DNA from: Manihot esculenta
Lineage: Eukaryota > Streptophyta > Magnoliopsida > Malpighiales > Euphorbiaceae
Assembly (NCBI RefSeq): GCF_001659605.2
Contig: NC_035178.2
Coordinates: 12,470,062 to 12,534,061 of the forward strand
Direction: 5' to 3'
DNA: 64,000 nt
Numbering within the stretch: position 1 is the first letter of the stretch; each line of letters opens with the position of its first letter. A model generated the notes under the pieces. The model ran no database searches. It was not told the DNA's origin and saw only the letters and a list, made by a program, of their open reading frames with translations. A program made the position numbers and the translations under genes. Below, piece after piece: positions 47,703 to 58,768 of this stretch.

Positions 47703-48483
47703 GGGTAATTTACGATTTAATCCTTGGGTATTACCATTATTAACAAGTCAATCCCTGTATTTTTAAAAACCTATTAAAACGTCCTTATATTTTCTCTCCG
47801 TCAACGAAATAGTCCTTCTACCTATTTTTGCCGTTAAAAATATAGTAAAAGACTATATTACCCCCCATTATTTTTCTCCTTCTCCTCCTCCTTTCTTTTC
47901 TTCTTCATCAATTCTTCTTCTGCTTCTTCTGCTTCTTCTTCTTCTCCTTCTTCTTCTGCTTCTTCTTCTTCTCCTTCTTCTTCTGCTTCTTCTTCTTCTT
48001 CTTCTCCTTCTTCTTCTTCTTCTCCTTCTTCTCCTTCTTCTCCTTCTTCTTCTTCTTCTCCTTCTTCTCCTAGGAGGACGAAAGAAAAGACAGGGACTAT
48101 TTCGTTGACAAAAAGAAAAGATAAGGACGTTTTAATAAATCTGAGAAAAGATAGGGACTATTTAGTTGACATAAAAAAACGATAAGGACGTTTTAATAGA
48201 TATGAAAAAAGATAAAAATATTTTAATAGATTTTTGAAAATATAAGAACTAACTTGTTAATAATTGTAATATACAAGAACTAAATAAATGGTTTTATTTG
48301 AGGGTAGAATTGGATTTTAAAAATTTTCTCAATCCTCCTTTATCTAATTTTAACGGAAAATAGGACGGAAGGACTATTTCGTTGACGGAAATAAAACATA
48401 AGGACGTTTTAATAGGTTTCTAAAAATACAGGGATTGACTTGTTAATAATGGTAATATCCAGTGACTAAATCATAAATTACCC
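47703..48483. mobile_element. Mutator-like MITE, copy 2, with (CTT)n core and perfect 9-bp duplication
   Basis: Ends GGGTAATTTACGATTTAATC and (inverted) GGGTAATTTATGATTTAGTC pair over more than 100 bases. The 9-mer TTCTTTCTT lies on both sides exactly (47694-47702 and 48484-48492). The core is a long interrupted CTT/CTC microsatellite (47880-48070). Right of it, the terminal module with GGACTATTTCGTTGAC and AAGGACGTTTTAATA is present twice in the same orientation, so this element has one left arm and two right arms. No transposase. Copies at 16849 and 61310 are relatives. Confidence 0.88.
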
Positions 48484-49358
48484 TTCTTTCTTCTGTGATT
48501 AATTCTCTGGCTAGAATTTTATCATATTTTTCACTACAAACTTTTATGTGATAATGTGAGCGAGTTCAATTCTCTATTTTCTTCATTTTTCTTTTTATAT
48601 CTCTTATTTTTTATTTTTTAGCGACGTATTCTCATCATGCAGGACCGTAAGTATAAACATTTTCTTTTCTCCATTATTCGACGGACTATTTAATTCTTTT
48701 CTGCATCTGAATAGACCAAATTTTGACATTTTGAATTTTGACAGAGTTAAGTCAGACCTATTAACTTAAGGTCTAGGCCGTGTTCATGAAAGTAAATCAA
48801 CATATTGGATTGTTACGAGACTGTGACCTTCTCCTCTCTTATAAGCTTAGTAAGGACCGAGATCTCTGAAATCCAACTGTTATGACTGTGGCCACATTTC
48901 TATTAATCTAATAAAATTAAAAGTATACTTAGTAATTGATAAAGGAGTTTACATATAAGTTCTCCAAAATTTTTTTCTTCATTATATAGATAAATACTCA
49001 ACAAAACAAATCTTACATTTATGATCATACACGCAAAAATTTTCTTGGGAACACAACTGCTCACCATTAGCATCACACATATGCTCATATATACTAGCAC
49101 CACTGCAAGCTAATTCTATTATATGACCTATAATTGCTACTCGAATGATCCACTAAATACAAATTTTAAGCATTTCAAGTAGAAAACTCTGTTTTGAAGT
49201 CTTTTCTAACTTCTCACATCATTTTTTGAATCGACACCGAATGTGATATCAGACATTCGTTTTATTACTCTACTCAATACTCACGCTATAAGTATATCAA
49301 TAGAATTTGTTTATGCATATAAATAAGCTAAAAAAATAAAAAATAAAAAACTCATGAG
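48484..49358. other. Intergenic DNA and 3' flank of the DUF506 gene
   Basis: No gene recognised. The piece from 48640 to 48900 has balanced composition (CAGGACCGTAAGTATAAAC, GGTCTAGGCCGTGTTC) and may be a decayed repeat. 49100-49358 is the presumed 3' UTR of the gene to the right. Confidence 0.45.
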
Positions 49359-51546
49359 TTAAGTGACAATCACTGTAGGAGCTGCAGAGAAGTGGAAGCA
49401 AGACTGATGAGCTTGACTAGATGAGAGTAGAGAGAATTGATTACTTGAAGAATCATGAATGGATTCTTCTCCTTTTGTGGAAGAATTTGACCATTTCATT
49501 TGCATGAAGCTTCTCTTTCTCCATGGACCCATATGGATTTTTTTCTCCTTCATTGATCTCTTGGCTGAGTCACAGAGAATACCAACTATGGCATTTAGGT
49601 AGTCAGCTTTGCCTATGTAATATTTTGGTAAATGGTCTACAAGTTTTTGGTATTCTTCACATGCTTTTGCTATCTCAAATTGTTCCTTGAATTCCAATTC
49701 TATTAGGTATGGGTTTTGCTTCTTTTTTCTATTTGTGCTCACAACTACTTCAATATACTCATGTTTCCCTACAATTTTAAAAAAAAAAAGGAAAAGAAAT
49801 TATGGGAAAATAAGAAATGGATTAAAAAGAAAAAAGAAAATAAAAAGTAGTTACCTCCAGGGAATTTTTTAGTGTCGTTCCACTTGGAAGTACAGAGAGA
49901 AGCATTGAATCCTCTTTGGCAGAGCAAATGAACAACAGTTTGTCTGAAACAGTTGATGGGTTCAAGGTTCTTGCAAGAATCTCTCTCTTTTATGCCCATC
50001 TCTATTATTCTGCTTATCTCTTGCCTCACCTTTGATCCTGTCATGCTGTAACGTTCCAAAACTTCCTGCAAAGAATACACTCATTTCTCAACATTTGATT
50101 TACTTTTATGTGTATTTTGAATTTACAAAAATTAAAAAAAATAATGGCATATGAAAAAATCTTACGTGTAGATTTAAGATTAGGAGTAAACATTCGGTTA
50201 GTTCGATTTAAAATCAAAATGAATTGAATAAATTGAAAATTAAAATTTTAATATTTATAAAATCAAACCGAATTTGATGTTAATTAAAAATCAAATCGAA
50301 TCGAATTAATCTGATTCGATTCGATTTAATTCTATTTGATTGATTTCAGTTTTTAATAAATTTTTTTATTTTTTTCACTTTATTTTTAATATTTTAAAAT
50401 TTAATTAAAATATTTTAATTTTAATATAATATAATTTCTCATATATTATTAAAAATAATATATTATTATTACTAATTAATTTAATTTAATTTAATTTTTT
50501 TAATTTTTTTATTAAAATTAAATTAAATTAAAATAATTAAAATTTTTAAAATTAAAAATTAAATTAAATTAAATTAAAATAAATAAAAAATTAAATGAAA
50601 ATTTTAAATTAATTCAATTCTAATATTTTTTTTAATTAAAATGAAATACTGCTGATAAAACATATTTGTATTGTATCAGAATCTCCAGACTGTTCGATTC
50701 CTCTCTCTCCCTCACCCTTTAAAAAAAATCTACTGTTTAGGATCACATGTACACGTGGCAGAACGATAACCAATACTATTAAGCTTGGCTATAAAAGGTA
50801 TTGCCAGTATTTAGCACTCGTAAATAATTACCAAGAAAAAAAAAAAAAATCTACTTTCCATTTCTTTATATTGTTTGTTTATTCATAAATGAATTTCAAT
50901 CTAAATTGTGAAAAAAATAAGGTTCACATCTACAGAACAAAAAAACAATAAAAATCTTTATTTTTTTTAAAAAAATTATAGTATTTAATTCAGATGTCCC
51001 ACAAGGAAAGGATATTTTTTTTATTAATAATTAAAAATTTTTACTTTATTATTAAAAAATTTCATTCTTCATCCCATTAATTAAAAAAAAATTAAAGATT
51101 AAGAAAAATTCATAAATGATCATGTTATCAATATTATTTCTTTTAAGAAAGGATTGGAATTGATTTCTTTTGGGAAAAAAAACAAGAATTTAAACTAAAA
51201 CTAATAATTCAAGGCCAGAATATTTTTTTTTTAAATAAAAAAAAAAGAAAGAAAGAGAAAGAGAAATTTAATAATGAACCTGAAGCAAGGCCTCCTGTGA
51301 TTCCCAGAAGATGGTCCTTTCCATGGAGTTGTGCACATGGGTATTATGATGATCAAAAAATGAATCATGATCATCATGACCATCATGATTATCATAATCA
51401 AAAGCATGAAGAGAAGGATCAGCATCATCAAAAAATTGATCAAGAAACACAGAAACTCTCTCTTCAAGGCTATCATCTATGCTTCTACTATAGCCATAAC
51501 CAAGAAGAGCCTTCTCCTTCTCTTCAACAAGATTGTTAATACCCAT
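49359..51546 (-). CDS. DUF506 (PDDEXK-like) family protein, three exons, 295 aa
   Basis: Minus-strand exons 51546-51280, 50065-49855 and 49768-49359, joined by GT-AG introns (donors GTTCATT and GTAACTA, acceptors TTTGCAG and TTGTAG). They give 295 codons plus TGA-type stop at 49359-49361. The plant DUF506 family belongs to the PDDEXK nuclease superfamily by fold; most members have no proven activity, and some act in root-hair growth. Visible family blocks: SVFLDQFFDD (33-41), EVLERYSMTGSKVRQEISRI at the start of exon 2, HLLCQRGFNASLCTSKW, EYIEVVV, then CEEYQKLVDHLPKYYIGKAD (196-215), and the signature AKRSMKEKKIHMGPWRKRSF with MQMKW (to 252). Residues 47-72 are an unusual Asp/His-rich run coded by a CAT/GAT near-repeat. 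Intron 1 (1.2 kb) carries a hAT-like element. Confidence 0.9.
50181..50655. mobile_element. hAT-like palindromic element in intron 1 of the DUF506 gene
   Basis: Starts TAGGAGTAAACATTCGG, as in the copy at 27630, followed by TTCGATTTAAAATCAAA. It has inverted AAATTAAATTAAA/TTTAATTTAATTT arms and a decayed right end (GAAATACTGC). No duplication could be matched. It is more AT-converted than its relatives, so probably older. Confidence 0.55.
50751..50798 (+). promoter_or_regulatory. ABRE/G-box plus TATA-like cluster within intron 1 (opposite strand)
   Basis: ACACGTGGCA (50751-50760) has the ABRE/G-box core. It is followed by AACCAATACT and CTATAAAAGG (50789-50798). The order and spacing are promoter-like on the plus strand, but no plus-strand ORF follows. 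It may be a relic or chance. Confidence 0.3.
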
Positions 51547-51690
51547 CTCTCTCTTTCTCCCTCTCTTTCTCTCCTTTGATTTCTCTCAAGGAAGGAAAGA
51601 GATATTGATGGGAAGGTTGGAGAAAGAAAGAAACAATGGATGAAGATGAAGAAAAGGCTCTCACAAGACAATGTGCATGAGGTCCCCAAT

Positions 51691-51697
51691 ATTTATA
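51691..51697 (-). promoter_or_regulatory. TATA box of the DUF506 gene
   Basis: Minus-strand GCTATAAATATTGG, about 145 bases upstream of the ATG. A start site some 30 bases downstream would leave a leader of about 110 bases. That leader contains GA/CT-rich repeats. Confidence 0.6.
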
Positions 51698-53014
51698 GCC
51701 TTAATTATTTTCCACATCACTATTTTTTTTTTCTTTAAATCAGCCAATTGAAAAAAAAAAATTAAACATTTACGTTTATAATTAAAATTTCTGAATATGA
51801 ATGATTTGATTTTTTTTAATTTTTAATTAAAATTAAAAATTCGATAAGCAAATATTTGCTGGGCTACTTTAACTCTTATTAGCTAATATATCATTTTGTA
51901 TTTTAATTTAAATATTTAAATTTTAAATAAATTAATTTAATGTTTATATTCTGATGTAATTTTGATCAATTTTTAAAATTAAAATTAAAAATAAATAATA
52001 TAATTATTAAATATATAATTTAATTTTTTAATAATTTTATTTTATAATAGTAATTATGAATATTTTACTGTAAATATATTATTTAAATTAAAATAGCTGT
52101 TTAAATAAAAGTAATATATTATTATAAAATTTCATAATTATTGATGCAAAATAAAATTTATATACCATTAAAGGTGTAGACTTAATTACTAACACATTAG
52201 AATTAAATATGTCATTTAATTATAATTAAATATGAGTTAATATTATTTTTATATATAAAATTAATTTATATTTAAAAATAATAAAATATTACATTTAACA
52301 TTTTATATAAACTCTTATATTTTAATTTTTAAAAATTAAATAAATATAAATATTAGGTCAATTAATTCAAAATTTAAATGTTTAAATTAAAATACAAGAT
52401 AATGTAAATGTTGATTTTTTTTATAATTAATTTATATAAAATAATAATAATAATATACGTGATGTGATATGCCAATTAGACTATCAAATTGCTTTATAGA
52501 CTATCAAAATTTAAAAATTTGTAAATTAATTAAAATTTTAATAAAATGTAAAAGTTAAGTCAATTAAATTAAAATTAAAAAATTTGAATTAAAATACAAA
52601 TAAATATATGAGCCTTTTTAAATCAATTGGACTATAATAAAAAATAAGAGATGAATTTTTTAATTTTAAAAAATATAATGGAATAAATTGTAATTTTCAT
52701 TAAATCAAATTTATTATTAATTTTTCAAATCCAATTTCAGCCTTTGTTTTTGATTTCATCCAATTTCAAAAGTTTGCAGTTTATCATACAAGATTAAACC
52801 ATTTGTTTATAATTATAAAAAACGTGTAAATATTTGGATTTTATTGTCAATGTGATCTATTGAATAGACAAATTAAAAATTAACGTATAAATATATCACA
52901 AGAAGAATATGGTAAAAATGTGAATCATATGCTGAGTCGGCTATCAAAGTGATTTGAGTTTTCTGTTTTTGCCCATAAAAGATTGCCGTTTCAATTTTTA
53001 GATCATGCGAATGG
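51698..53014. other. AT-rich intergenic DNA upstream of the DUF506 gene
   Basis: Long A/T runs. Beyond the proximal promoter nothing recognisable was found: no ORFs and no defined element ends. Confidence 0.6.
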
Positions 53015-53097
53015 CTCCCTCTAGAGCTTTTATAGCTAGCCACTTGGTATGATTAACTCCCTCTAGAGCTTTATAGCTAGCCACTTGGTATGATCAT
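53015..53097. repeat. 42-bp tandem duplication, two copies
   Basis: CTCCCTCTAGAGCTTT followed by TATAGCTAGCCACTTGGTAT is present at 53015 and again at 53057. There is a single-base length difference in the T run and a few differences at the end. Confidence 0.92.
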
Positions 53098-53217
53098 GCT
53101 AACCATTTGGAAGCATTGCTGTTATAGGAGATTTTAGTAGCACTCGAGCCATTGTCCTTTCTGTTCATGATTTGGAGATATAACTTATGCGCATGTAAGC
53201 CTTCGTCTTACTGTCAT

Positions 53218-53706
53218 TGTGCGTGGGCATTTGGTCAGTTCGATTTAAAATCGAACCGAATTGAATAAATAGAAAATCTAAATTTGAGTATTTATAAAAA
53301 CTGAACCTAATTGATTTTAGTTAAAAATTGAATCGAATCGAATCGATCTGATTCAGTTCGATTCGGTTCAGTTTGATCAGTTTTGATTTTGAATAAATTT
53401 TTTATTTTTTACACTTTATTTTTAGTATTTTAAAATTTAATTAAAATATTTTAATTTTAATATGATTTAATTTCTCTATATTATTGAAAATAACATATTA
53501 TTATCACTAATCGGTTCGGTTTTATTTTTTTATTTTTTTATGATCAAAATCGAACTAAATCGAAATAATCGAAATTTCTGAAATTAAAAACTAAACCGAA
53601 CTGAATTGAATAAAAAACCAAACCGAATTTTCAAATTAATTCGGTTTGATCGATTTTTTCAATTTAAACCAAATACTACTCACCCTAAAGCCCCTAAACC
53701 CCTAAC
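53218..53706. mobile_element. hAT-like palindromic element, perfect 8-bp target duplication
   Basis: The octamer ACTGTCAT flanks the element at 53210-53217 and 53707-53714. Left arm: GGGCATTTGGTCAGTTCGAT, then AAAATCGAACCGAATTGAA. Right arm: AATTCGGTTTGATCGATTTT, then CCAAATACTACTCACCC, its approximate inversion. The middle carries ATCGGTTCGG palindromes. The last 20 bases (AAGCCCCTAAACCCCT) extend past the inverted match. No ORF. It is the best-delimited short copy of the family. Confidence 0.88.
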
Positions 53707-53997
53707 TGTCATCTATGTCTCTTTGGTTTCGTTCTGCTTTTATTGTGTGAAAATAGGTTTCCTCCCAATCCGATAATGGATTACCTTCTCTACTATTGGT
53801 TGAATGTAAATATCTTTTTTATTGATCGACGGTAGTGCTCAATTTGATAAAGTATCTATATATTTTATTGTGCTTATGTTTTGCTTGTTCTTTTTCCATC
53901 TTTTTGTGGATCGAAGGTTAAACAAATTCTTATATCTCTCTGGGTGTTTCATTTGACAAAAGAGCAGTAAGCCAACGACTCATAAGCAAACATCAAA

Positions 53998-55879
53998 AGG
54001 TACAAGTTGGTCTGTCATTTCGTTGGTAATCTTATAAAATTTCATTGGTAAACGAATTATCAACGAATTACTAACCAATCACGATCCGTTATTAAAAAGA
54101 TCGTTGGTAAATTTTTATCAACGGTTTTTAATTCCGTTAGTAATACTAAAAAATTTATTAATAGAATTACCGTTAATATTACTAACGAATTTTAAATTCA
54201 TTAGTAAATTGAGAAAAAAATAATTTACTTCGTTGGTAAATTCGTTAGTAAATTGTCAACCGATTGGAATCGGTTGGTAAATCTATTGAAAATTTAAATA
54301 ATTTTAAAATAATTATTATTTTGACTAAATAATAAATTTTATTATTAATATTATTTTTTATTAATTCAATAAGATTTAAAATTATATTATTATTGTTATT
54401 AAATTTTTAATTTATGTCCAATATTTATTAGAAATATATAGAAAGTGAAAATAAGAAAAGAGTAAATGTGAGAAAATAATAAAAAAAAGAAAGAAAAAAG
54501 AGAAAAAAATGATAGAAAAATAAAAATTATGAAAAAGAAGGAAGAATGAGAGTAGAGTTAAAAGATGATTAGAAAAATGAGGAAAAAAAGAGAAAATGAT
54601 TAGAGAAGAAAATAAATGAAGAGAAAATAATAGAAAAAATATAGATAGAAAGAAAATGATAGAAGAAAATAATATGAGAGGAAATAATATGAATGATAAT
54701 TATAGAGAAAATGAAGAATAAGAGAAGAAAGAGAAGAAAATAATGGGAAAGAAAATGGAGAAAGTGAAAGGAAAATTATGAAAGAAAATAAAGAAAATAA
54801 TAGAAGAGGGAAGAGAATGAGATAAAAAAAAGAGATAAGAGATAAAAAGGAAAATAATAGAAAAAAAATGAGATGAAAAAAATGTGATAATTATAGAGAA
54901 AATGGAGAATAAGAGAAGAAAGGGAAGAAAATAATGGAAAAGAAAATGGAGAAAATGAAAAGAAAATTATGGAAGAAAATAAAGAAAACAATAGAGGAAG
55001 GAAGAGAATGAGATAAAAAGGAATAAGTGATGAAAGAAAAATAATAGAAAAAAATGAGAAGAAAAAAAAATGAAATAAGAAAGTGAAATGAAAGAAAGTA
55101 ATAGAAAAAGAAAGAAAATGAGAAAAAGGGAAAGAAAGTGAAAGAAATAAAAATGAGAAAAAGGGAAAGAAAGCGAAAGAAATAAAAATGATAAAATGAA
55201 TGAATGATAAAAGGACAACAGATGATGTTATATTTATAAGTATGGATTACTAACGGATTTAGCAGCGGATTTGAATCCGTTACTAAATTTTAAAAATAAA
55301 ATTGGGCTTTTTTCTCTTCAAGAATTGCTAACGAATTTTAAATTTGTTAGTAATTCGGTTGGTAATAAAAAAATATGGGTTTTTAAAAAAATGAATGCCA
55401 AAATTTTACGCGGGATGTCAATTTAAATTTACAAACAGATTTATTAACGGATGACATTCGTTAGTAAATTTAACATTTTTTTTTCACTAATTAAATAATA
55501 AATTTTAGTAACGAATTTTTAAATCCGTTAGTAATTTTTTTAATACATTACTAATCAATTCTAAATCTCTTAGTAATTTAAATATTTTTTTAAATTTATT
55601 AACAGATTAAAATTCGTTAGTAAATTACCAACGAATTTACTAACAGATTTTAAATCCATTAGTAAATTTTAATACTACTTATTTTATAAATTTATAAATT
55701 ACCAACAAATTTTGAAATCCGTTAGTAGTATTAATAGATTATCAACGGATTTCAAATCCGTTGATAAATTTTTACACAAAATTTTTTATATTAAAATTTA
55801 TTAAGAATATGAAATTCGTTAGTAAATCTGTTATTATTATTAGTAAAATCCATTGGCAAATTATAATTTTCTTGTAATA
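53998..55879. mobile_element. CACTA-like non-autonomous element, decayed
   Basis: The right end reads TTTTCTTGTAATA, the inverse of TATTACAAGAAAA. That equals the usual plant CACTA terminus CACTACAAGAAAA with two C-to-T changes. The left end shows only TACAAG. Both flanks are filled with subterminal repeats of ACTAACGAATT / AATTCGTTAGT type (54030-54280 and 55240-55860) in both orientations. That arrangement is typical of CACTA elements, where the repeats bind the transposase. The interior (54440-55215) is a GA-rich tract with no transposase. Confidence 0.65.
54440..55215 (+). repeat. Purine-rich (GAAA/GAGA) tract with 191-bp direct repeat
   Basis: About 775 bases, nearly all A and G on the plus strand. 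A block starting TGATAATTATAGAGAAAATG recurs at 54694 and 54885 with about 137 matching bases, followed by GAAGAGAATGAGATAAAAA. Minus-strand ORFs here are low-complexity Phe/Ser/Leu strings. Confidence 0.85.
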
Positions 55880-56744
55880 TCTTCGAGTATATTGCGCTAT
55901 CTTCTTTTTTTATTATGGACTAGTTTAAAATTTTACCAATCCAAAAATTAATTATTAAAGCTATCAATAATTGCATGTGCTTTTTTTTATTTTCGTCTCA
56001 TTTTTTTTAGTTGTTTTTTTTTTCCTTTGAGTTTTGATTTGGTTGATTATAGCCTGTAAGTAAAAAAGTGTTTTCTTTAGCTTCTATAACAAATTTAAGT
56101 TCAAGCTCAAGCAATCGATATTAGGTGAACTGATACTGATGAATAACCATATCAAGTCTTCTTCAAATTCTAGCAATAGGTTAATTTTTAAATTTCTTTT
56201 ATGTTGGGCTTAGGTTTTATGTTTTTTATTGCACCTTATTATTGTAATATGAACTCTTATATTCTTTGCCTTTAATTCTATTTTAATTTTTTATAAAAAA
56301 ATAAAAAAAAAATCTTTTTCTCATTTTAAAAAAAATTCATATAAAAATAATAATTTAATAATAAACATGCATACCAATCCTTTCACTTTGAAAAGATTTG
56401 TTATAATAACCGACAAAACATTTTTCATCATCATACTTTGTATTGTCTATGTGAGGTCACATCTCATTCATTATCTTTCGGTTTAGTCGGTTGCATCACT
56501 TTCAAGTTTTGGAATTTTAATTTATTAGGGCTTTTAAGGTAATTTATGAGAAAATAGCCATGAGAAATCTGAATCTTACTATTTTTATAATTATATCTTA
56601 ATTTTTTTTTAATTAATAACTATACTCCAAATTATAACCATAAATTTAATAAATCTACCGTTATCCATCCTCGTTAAATTTAATATTTATTAATAAATAA
56701 TATTTAATTTAAATTTAAAAAATTAATTAAATTAAGCTTTTTCA
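55880..56744. other. Intergenic DNA, no gene recognised
   Basis: Moderately AT-rich. Contains a stretch near 56095-56180 with balanced composition (CAAGCTCAAGCAATCGATAT) that I could not identify. Confidence 0.5.
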
Positions 56745-56951
56745 GATTGGTATATCTGATTGTTTTTAAGGTTAAGTCTGGTAGTTTTACAGAAAAAGTT
56801 TAAAAGGCTAGTAGTCGAGTCGGATCATGTATGGGATGGTTGGAGTTCAGGTTAGGCTTGCTACGGGTTCTGGCGGCCTTAAACCGATCTGGATCCTAGC
56901 GCCGAGCAGTTTGGACCGTTACAGAGGGGTACCGGTTTCCGGGCTGTTACA
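56745..56951 (-). repeat. LTR end fragment, inverted partner of 57949-58115
   Basis: On the minus strand it starts TGTAACAGCCCGGAAACCGG. It then has GGCGCTAGGATCCAGATCGG and ACCCGTAGCAAGCCTAAC, the same blocks as the plus-strand copy at 57949. GC-rich against its surroundings. The start with TGTAAC and CCCG looks like the 5' edge of a Gypsy LTR common in this kind of genome. Confidence 0.65.
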
Positions 56952-56999
56952 ACAATATAACTATATCTGGTCCTGAAAAATTCATTAAATGCAATAGAC

Positions 57000-57945
57000 T
57001 CCTAATAATCTATGCATATTCAAATTGAGCAACAGAATCACCTCTATTTTTCTTTAATTGAGAATTAGAATTATAAGGGGTACTCACTGGTTTGACATCA
57101 AAATGTCCAAACTTCCTTAGAAGCTTTTCAATGTAATGCTCTTGTGATAGCATTATAATATCATTCTTCCTTATGATTCTATCACATTTGCTTCTCCCAT
57201 ATCTTTCATATCAAATTTAGAGGCAATGAAGTTTTTGTTTTACAAACTATATTATAACTCGTACAGAAAATAAACATATAATCCACATATAAAGAAATAA
57301 TAATAGATTCACCATTTATACGTTTTGTATATACATAATTATCAACTTCAACAGAGAAAAAACCATCATTCAACAAAACTTAGTTAAATTTTTCATGCCA
57401 CTGTTTGGGTGCTTATTTTAAACCATATAAGGATTTGAGAAGTTTGCAAATTTTATTTTCTTGACCAGAAACAATAAAACTATAAGGTTGTATCATATCA
57501 ATTTCTTCTTCCAAGTCTCCATTTAAAAAAGTTGTTTTAACATCCATTTAATGAATAACGACTTTATGTATAGAAACTAAAGCAATTAATACTCTAATAG
57601 AAGAAATTTTATCTATAGGGGCAATCGTGTCAAAATAATCTATATCTTGTTTTTGAGAAAAACTTTTGCCATAATCTTGCTTTATACTTTTCAATTGAAC
57701 CATTCGGGTTATATTTTCTTTTGAAAATCAATTTACAGCTAATAGGTTTAGTTTCTGGAGGCAAGTCTATTAAAGTCTAATTACCATGTTGAGTAATAGA
57801 ATTAATTTCATATTTAATTTCTTCTTTCCAGAAAAGAGTTTCAGAAGATCTAATAGCATCAAAAAAACATACAGGTTGATTTTCAACAAGACACCCTCAC
57901 ACTTTTAAATATTCTAAGTTAGGTGTATAACCTTTCCAAAACTCA
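57000..57945 (-). pseudogene. Ty1/Copia reverse transcriptase fragment
   Basis: Minus-strand blocks in order: GCKWIFKRKYNPDGSIEKYK-like sequence near 57700, DYFDTFAPVTR-like and DVKTTFLNGDLEEEI near 57540-57500, KSLYGLKQAPKQWHEKF near 57410, SLYVDYMFIFCTS near 57280, then SKFDMKDMGEAN and LSQEHYIEKLLRKFGHFD at 57210-57090. Stops and frameshifts are present. The catalytic YVDD reads YVDY. No protease, integrase or own LTRs are present. It is bounded on both sides by the inverted LTR-end fragments. Confidence 0.85.
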
Positions 57946-57948
57946 TAG

Positions 57949-58115
57949 TGTAACGACCCGAAAATCGGACCGCTACAGGCGCTAGGATCCAGATCGATTT
58001 AAGAGCGCCGGGACCCGTAGCAAGCCTAACATACATCCTGCATACCTGATAAAATCCCATACATGATCATACATTTTCATAAAAATTAAAACTTTCCGTA
58101 TACCAAGCTTGATCT
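57949..58115 (+). repeat. LTR end fragment of a Gypsy-type element
   Basis: Starts TGTAACGACCCGAAAATCGG. It continues through GGCGCTAGGATCCAGATCG and ACCCGTAGCAAGCCTAAC, then ATCCCATACATGATCATACA, which also appears inverted in the 56745-56951 copy. The two copies are in opposite orientation, so they are not the LTR pair of one element. Confidence 0.65.
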
Positions 58116-58329
58116 GTGCATGTTGATTTAATTTTCAATTTTAAAAATTTTAAAATATTTTTATTTTATTTAATTTTAATTAAAAAAATTAAAAAAATCA
58201 AAACAAATGATGATAATATATTACTTTTGATAATATATATAGATAGATTGGTGCAAGTTTTTCTCTGTGGTTTATTTGTGACTCGATATTTTTGTATTTT
58301 TTTTTAATTCAATTTTTTTTTCTCTTTTC

Positions 58330-58711
58330 CATGAAAAACGATCTGCATCAATTGACTATCGATGAAAAAGAAGATGTTGTTGTCCTTATTAAGAGTTCTA
58401 GAAATATTCCGATTGTCATTTACGATTTCTGTATAGTGGAAATGTTTTTCATATATAATCCAATTAATTTTCAGAATATGCAGATTTTTTTGACAGATAT
58501 TTAAAGGGTATCTATTATGAAATTAGAGGTAAAAAGATATCAGTTTCAATTTTTTAATAATGTTGATTTTGAAAAGCTTGATAAGGAGACTGCAGTCCGA
58601 ATAAATGATGATACTAAAAAAAAGCCAAGAAACATTAAATATAACGTTGTTACAGGTTTTCATTCCTTTCAACAGGATGTCTCTAATAACACCCTACGAA
58701 TGTTAATTTGA
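58330..58711 (+). pseudogene. LINE ORF1 fragment (DUF4283-type N-terminus)
   Basis: The frame from 58332 reads LHQLTIDEKEDVVVLI, then IVIYDFCIVEMFFIYNPINF and MQIFLTDI, the usual start of plant LINE ORF1 (xxLVGKFLTxRPINFQAMxxTLADIW). A frameshift at about 58500 moves to a second frame with RYQFQFFNNVDFEKL, the next block of the same domain. It ends abruptly before the glycine-rich GGPW block. Non-functional. Confidence 0.75.
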
Positions 58712-58768
58712 CAGGCAACGTAACAGTGAAGCGGCTCATCTCGTCAAAGGTCGGGATAGCCGAAAGCA

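Noticed and set aside
51297..51539. His-rich plus-strand ORF
   Set aside because: It is the antisense of exon 1 of the DUF506 gene, caused by the CAT/GAT repeat.
54776..55218. Two minus-strand Phe/Ser/Leu-rich ORFs as membrane proteins
   Set aside because: They are the complement of a low-complexity GA tract within a CACTA-like element.
56745..58115. A complete LTR retrotransposon with LTRs at 56745 and 57949
   Set aside because: The two LTR-end fragments are in opposite orientation and belong to a Gypsy-type family, whereas the coding piece between them is Copia.
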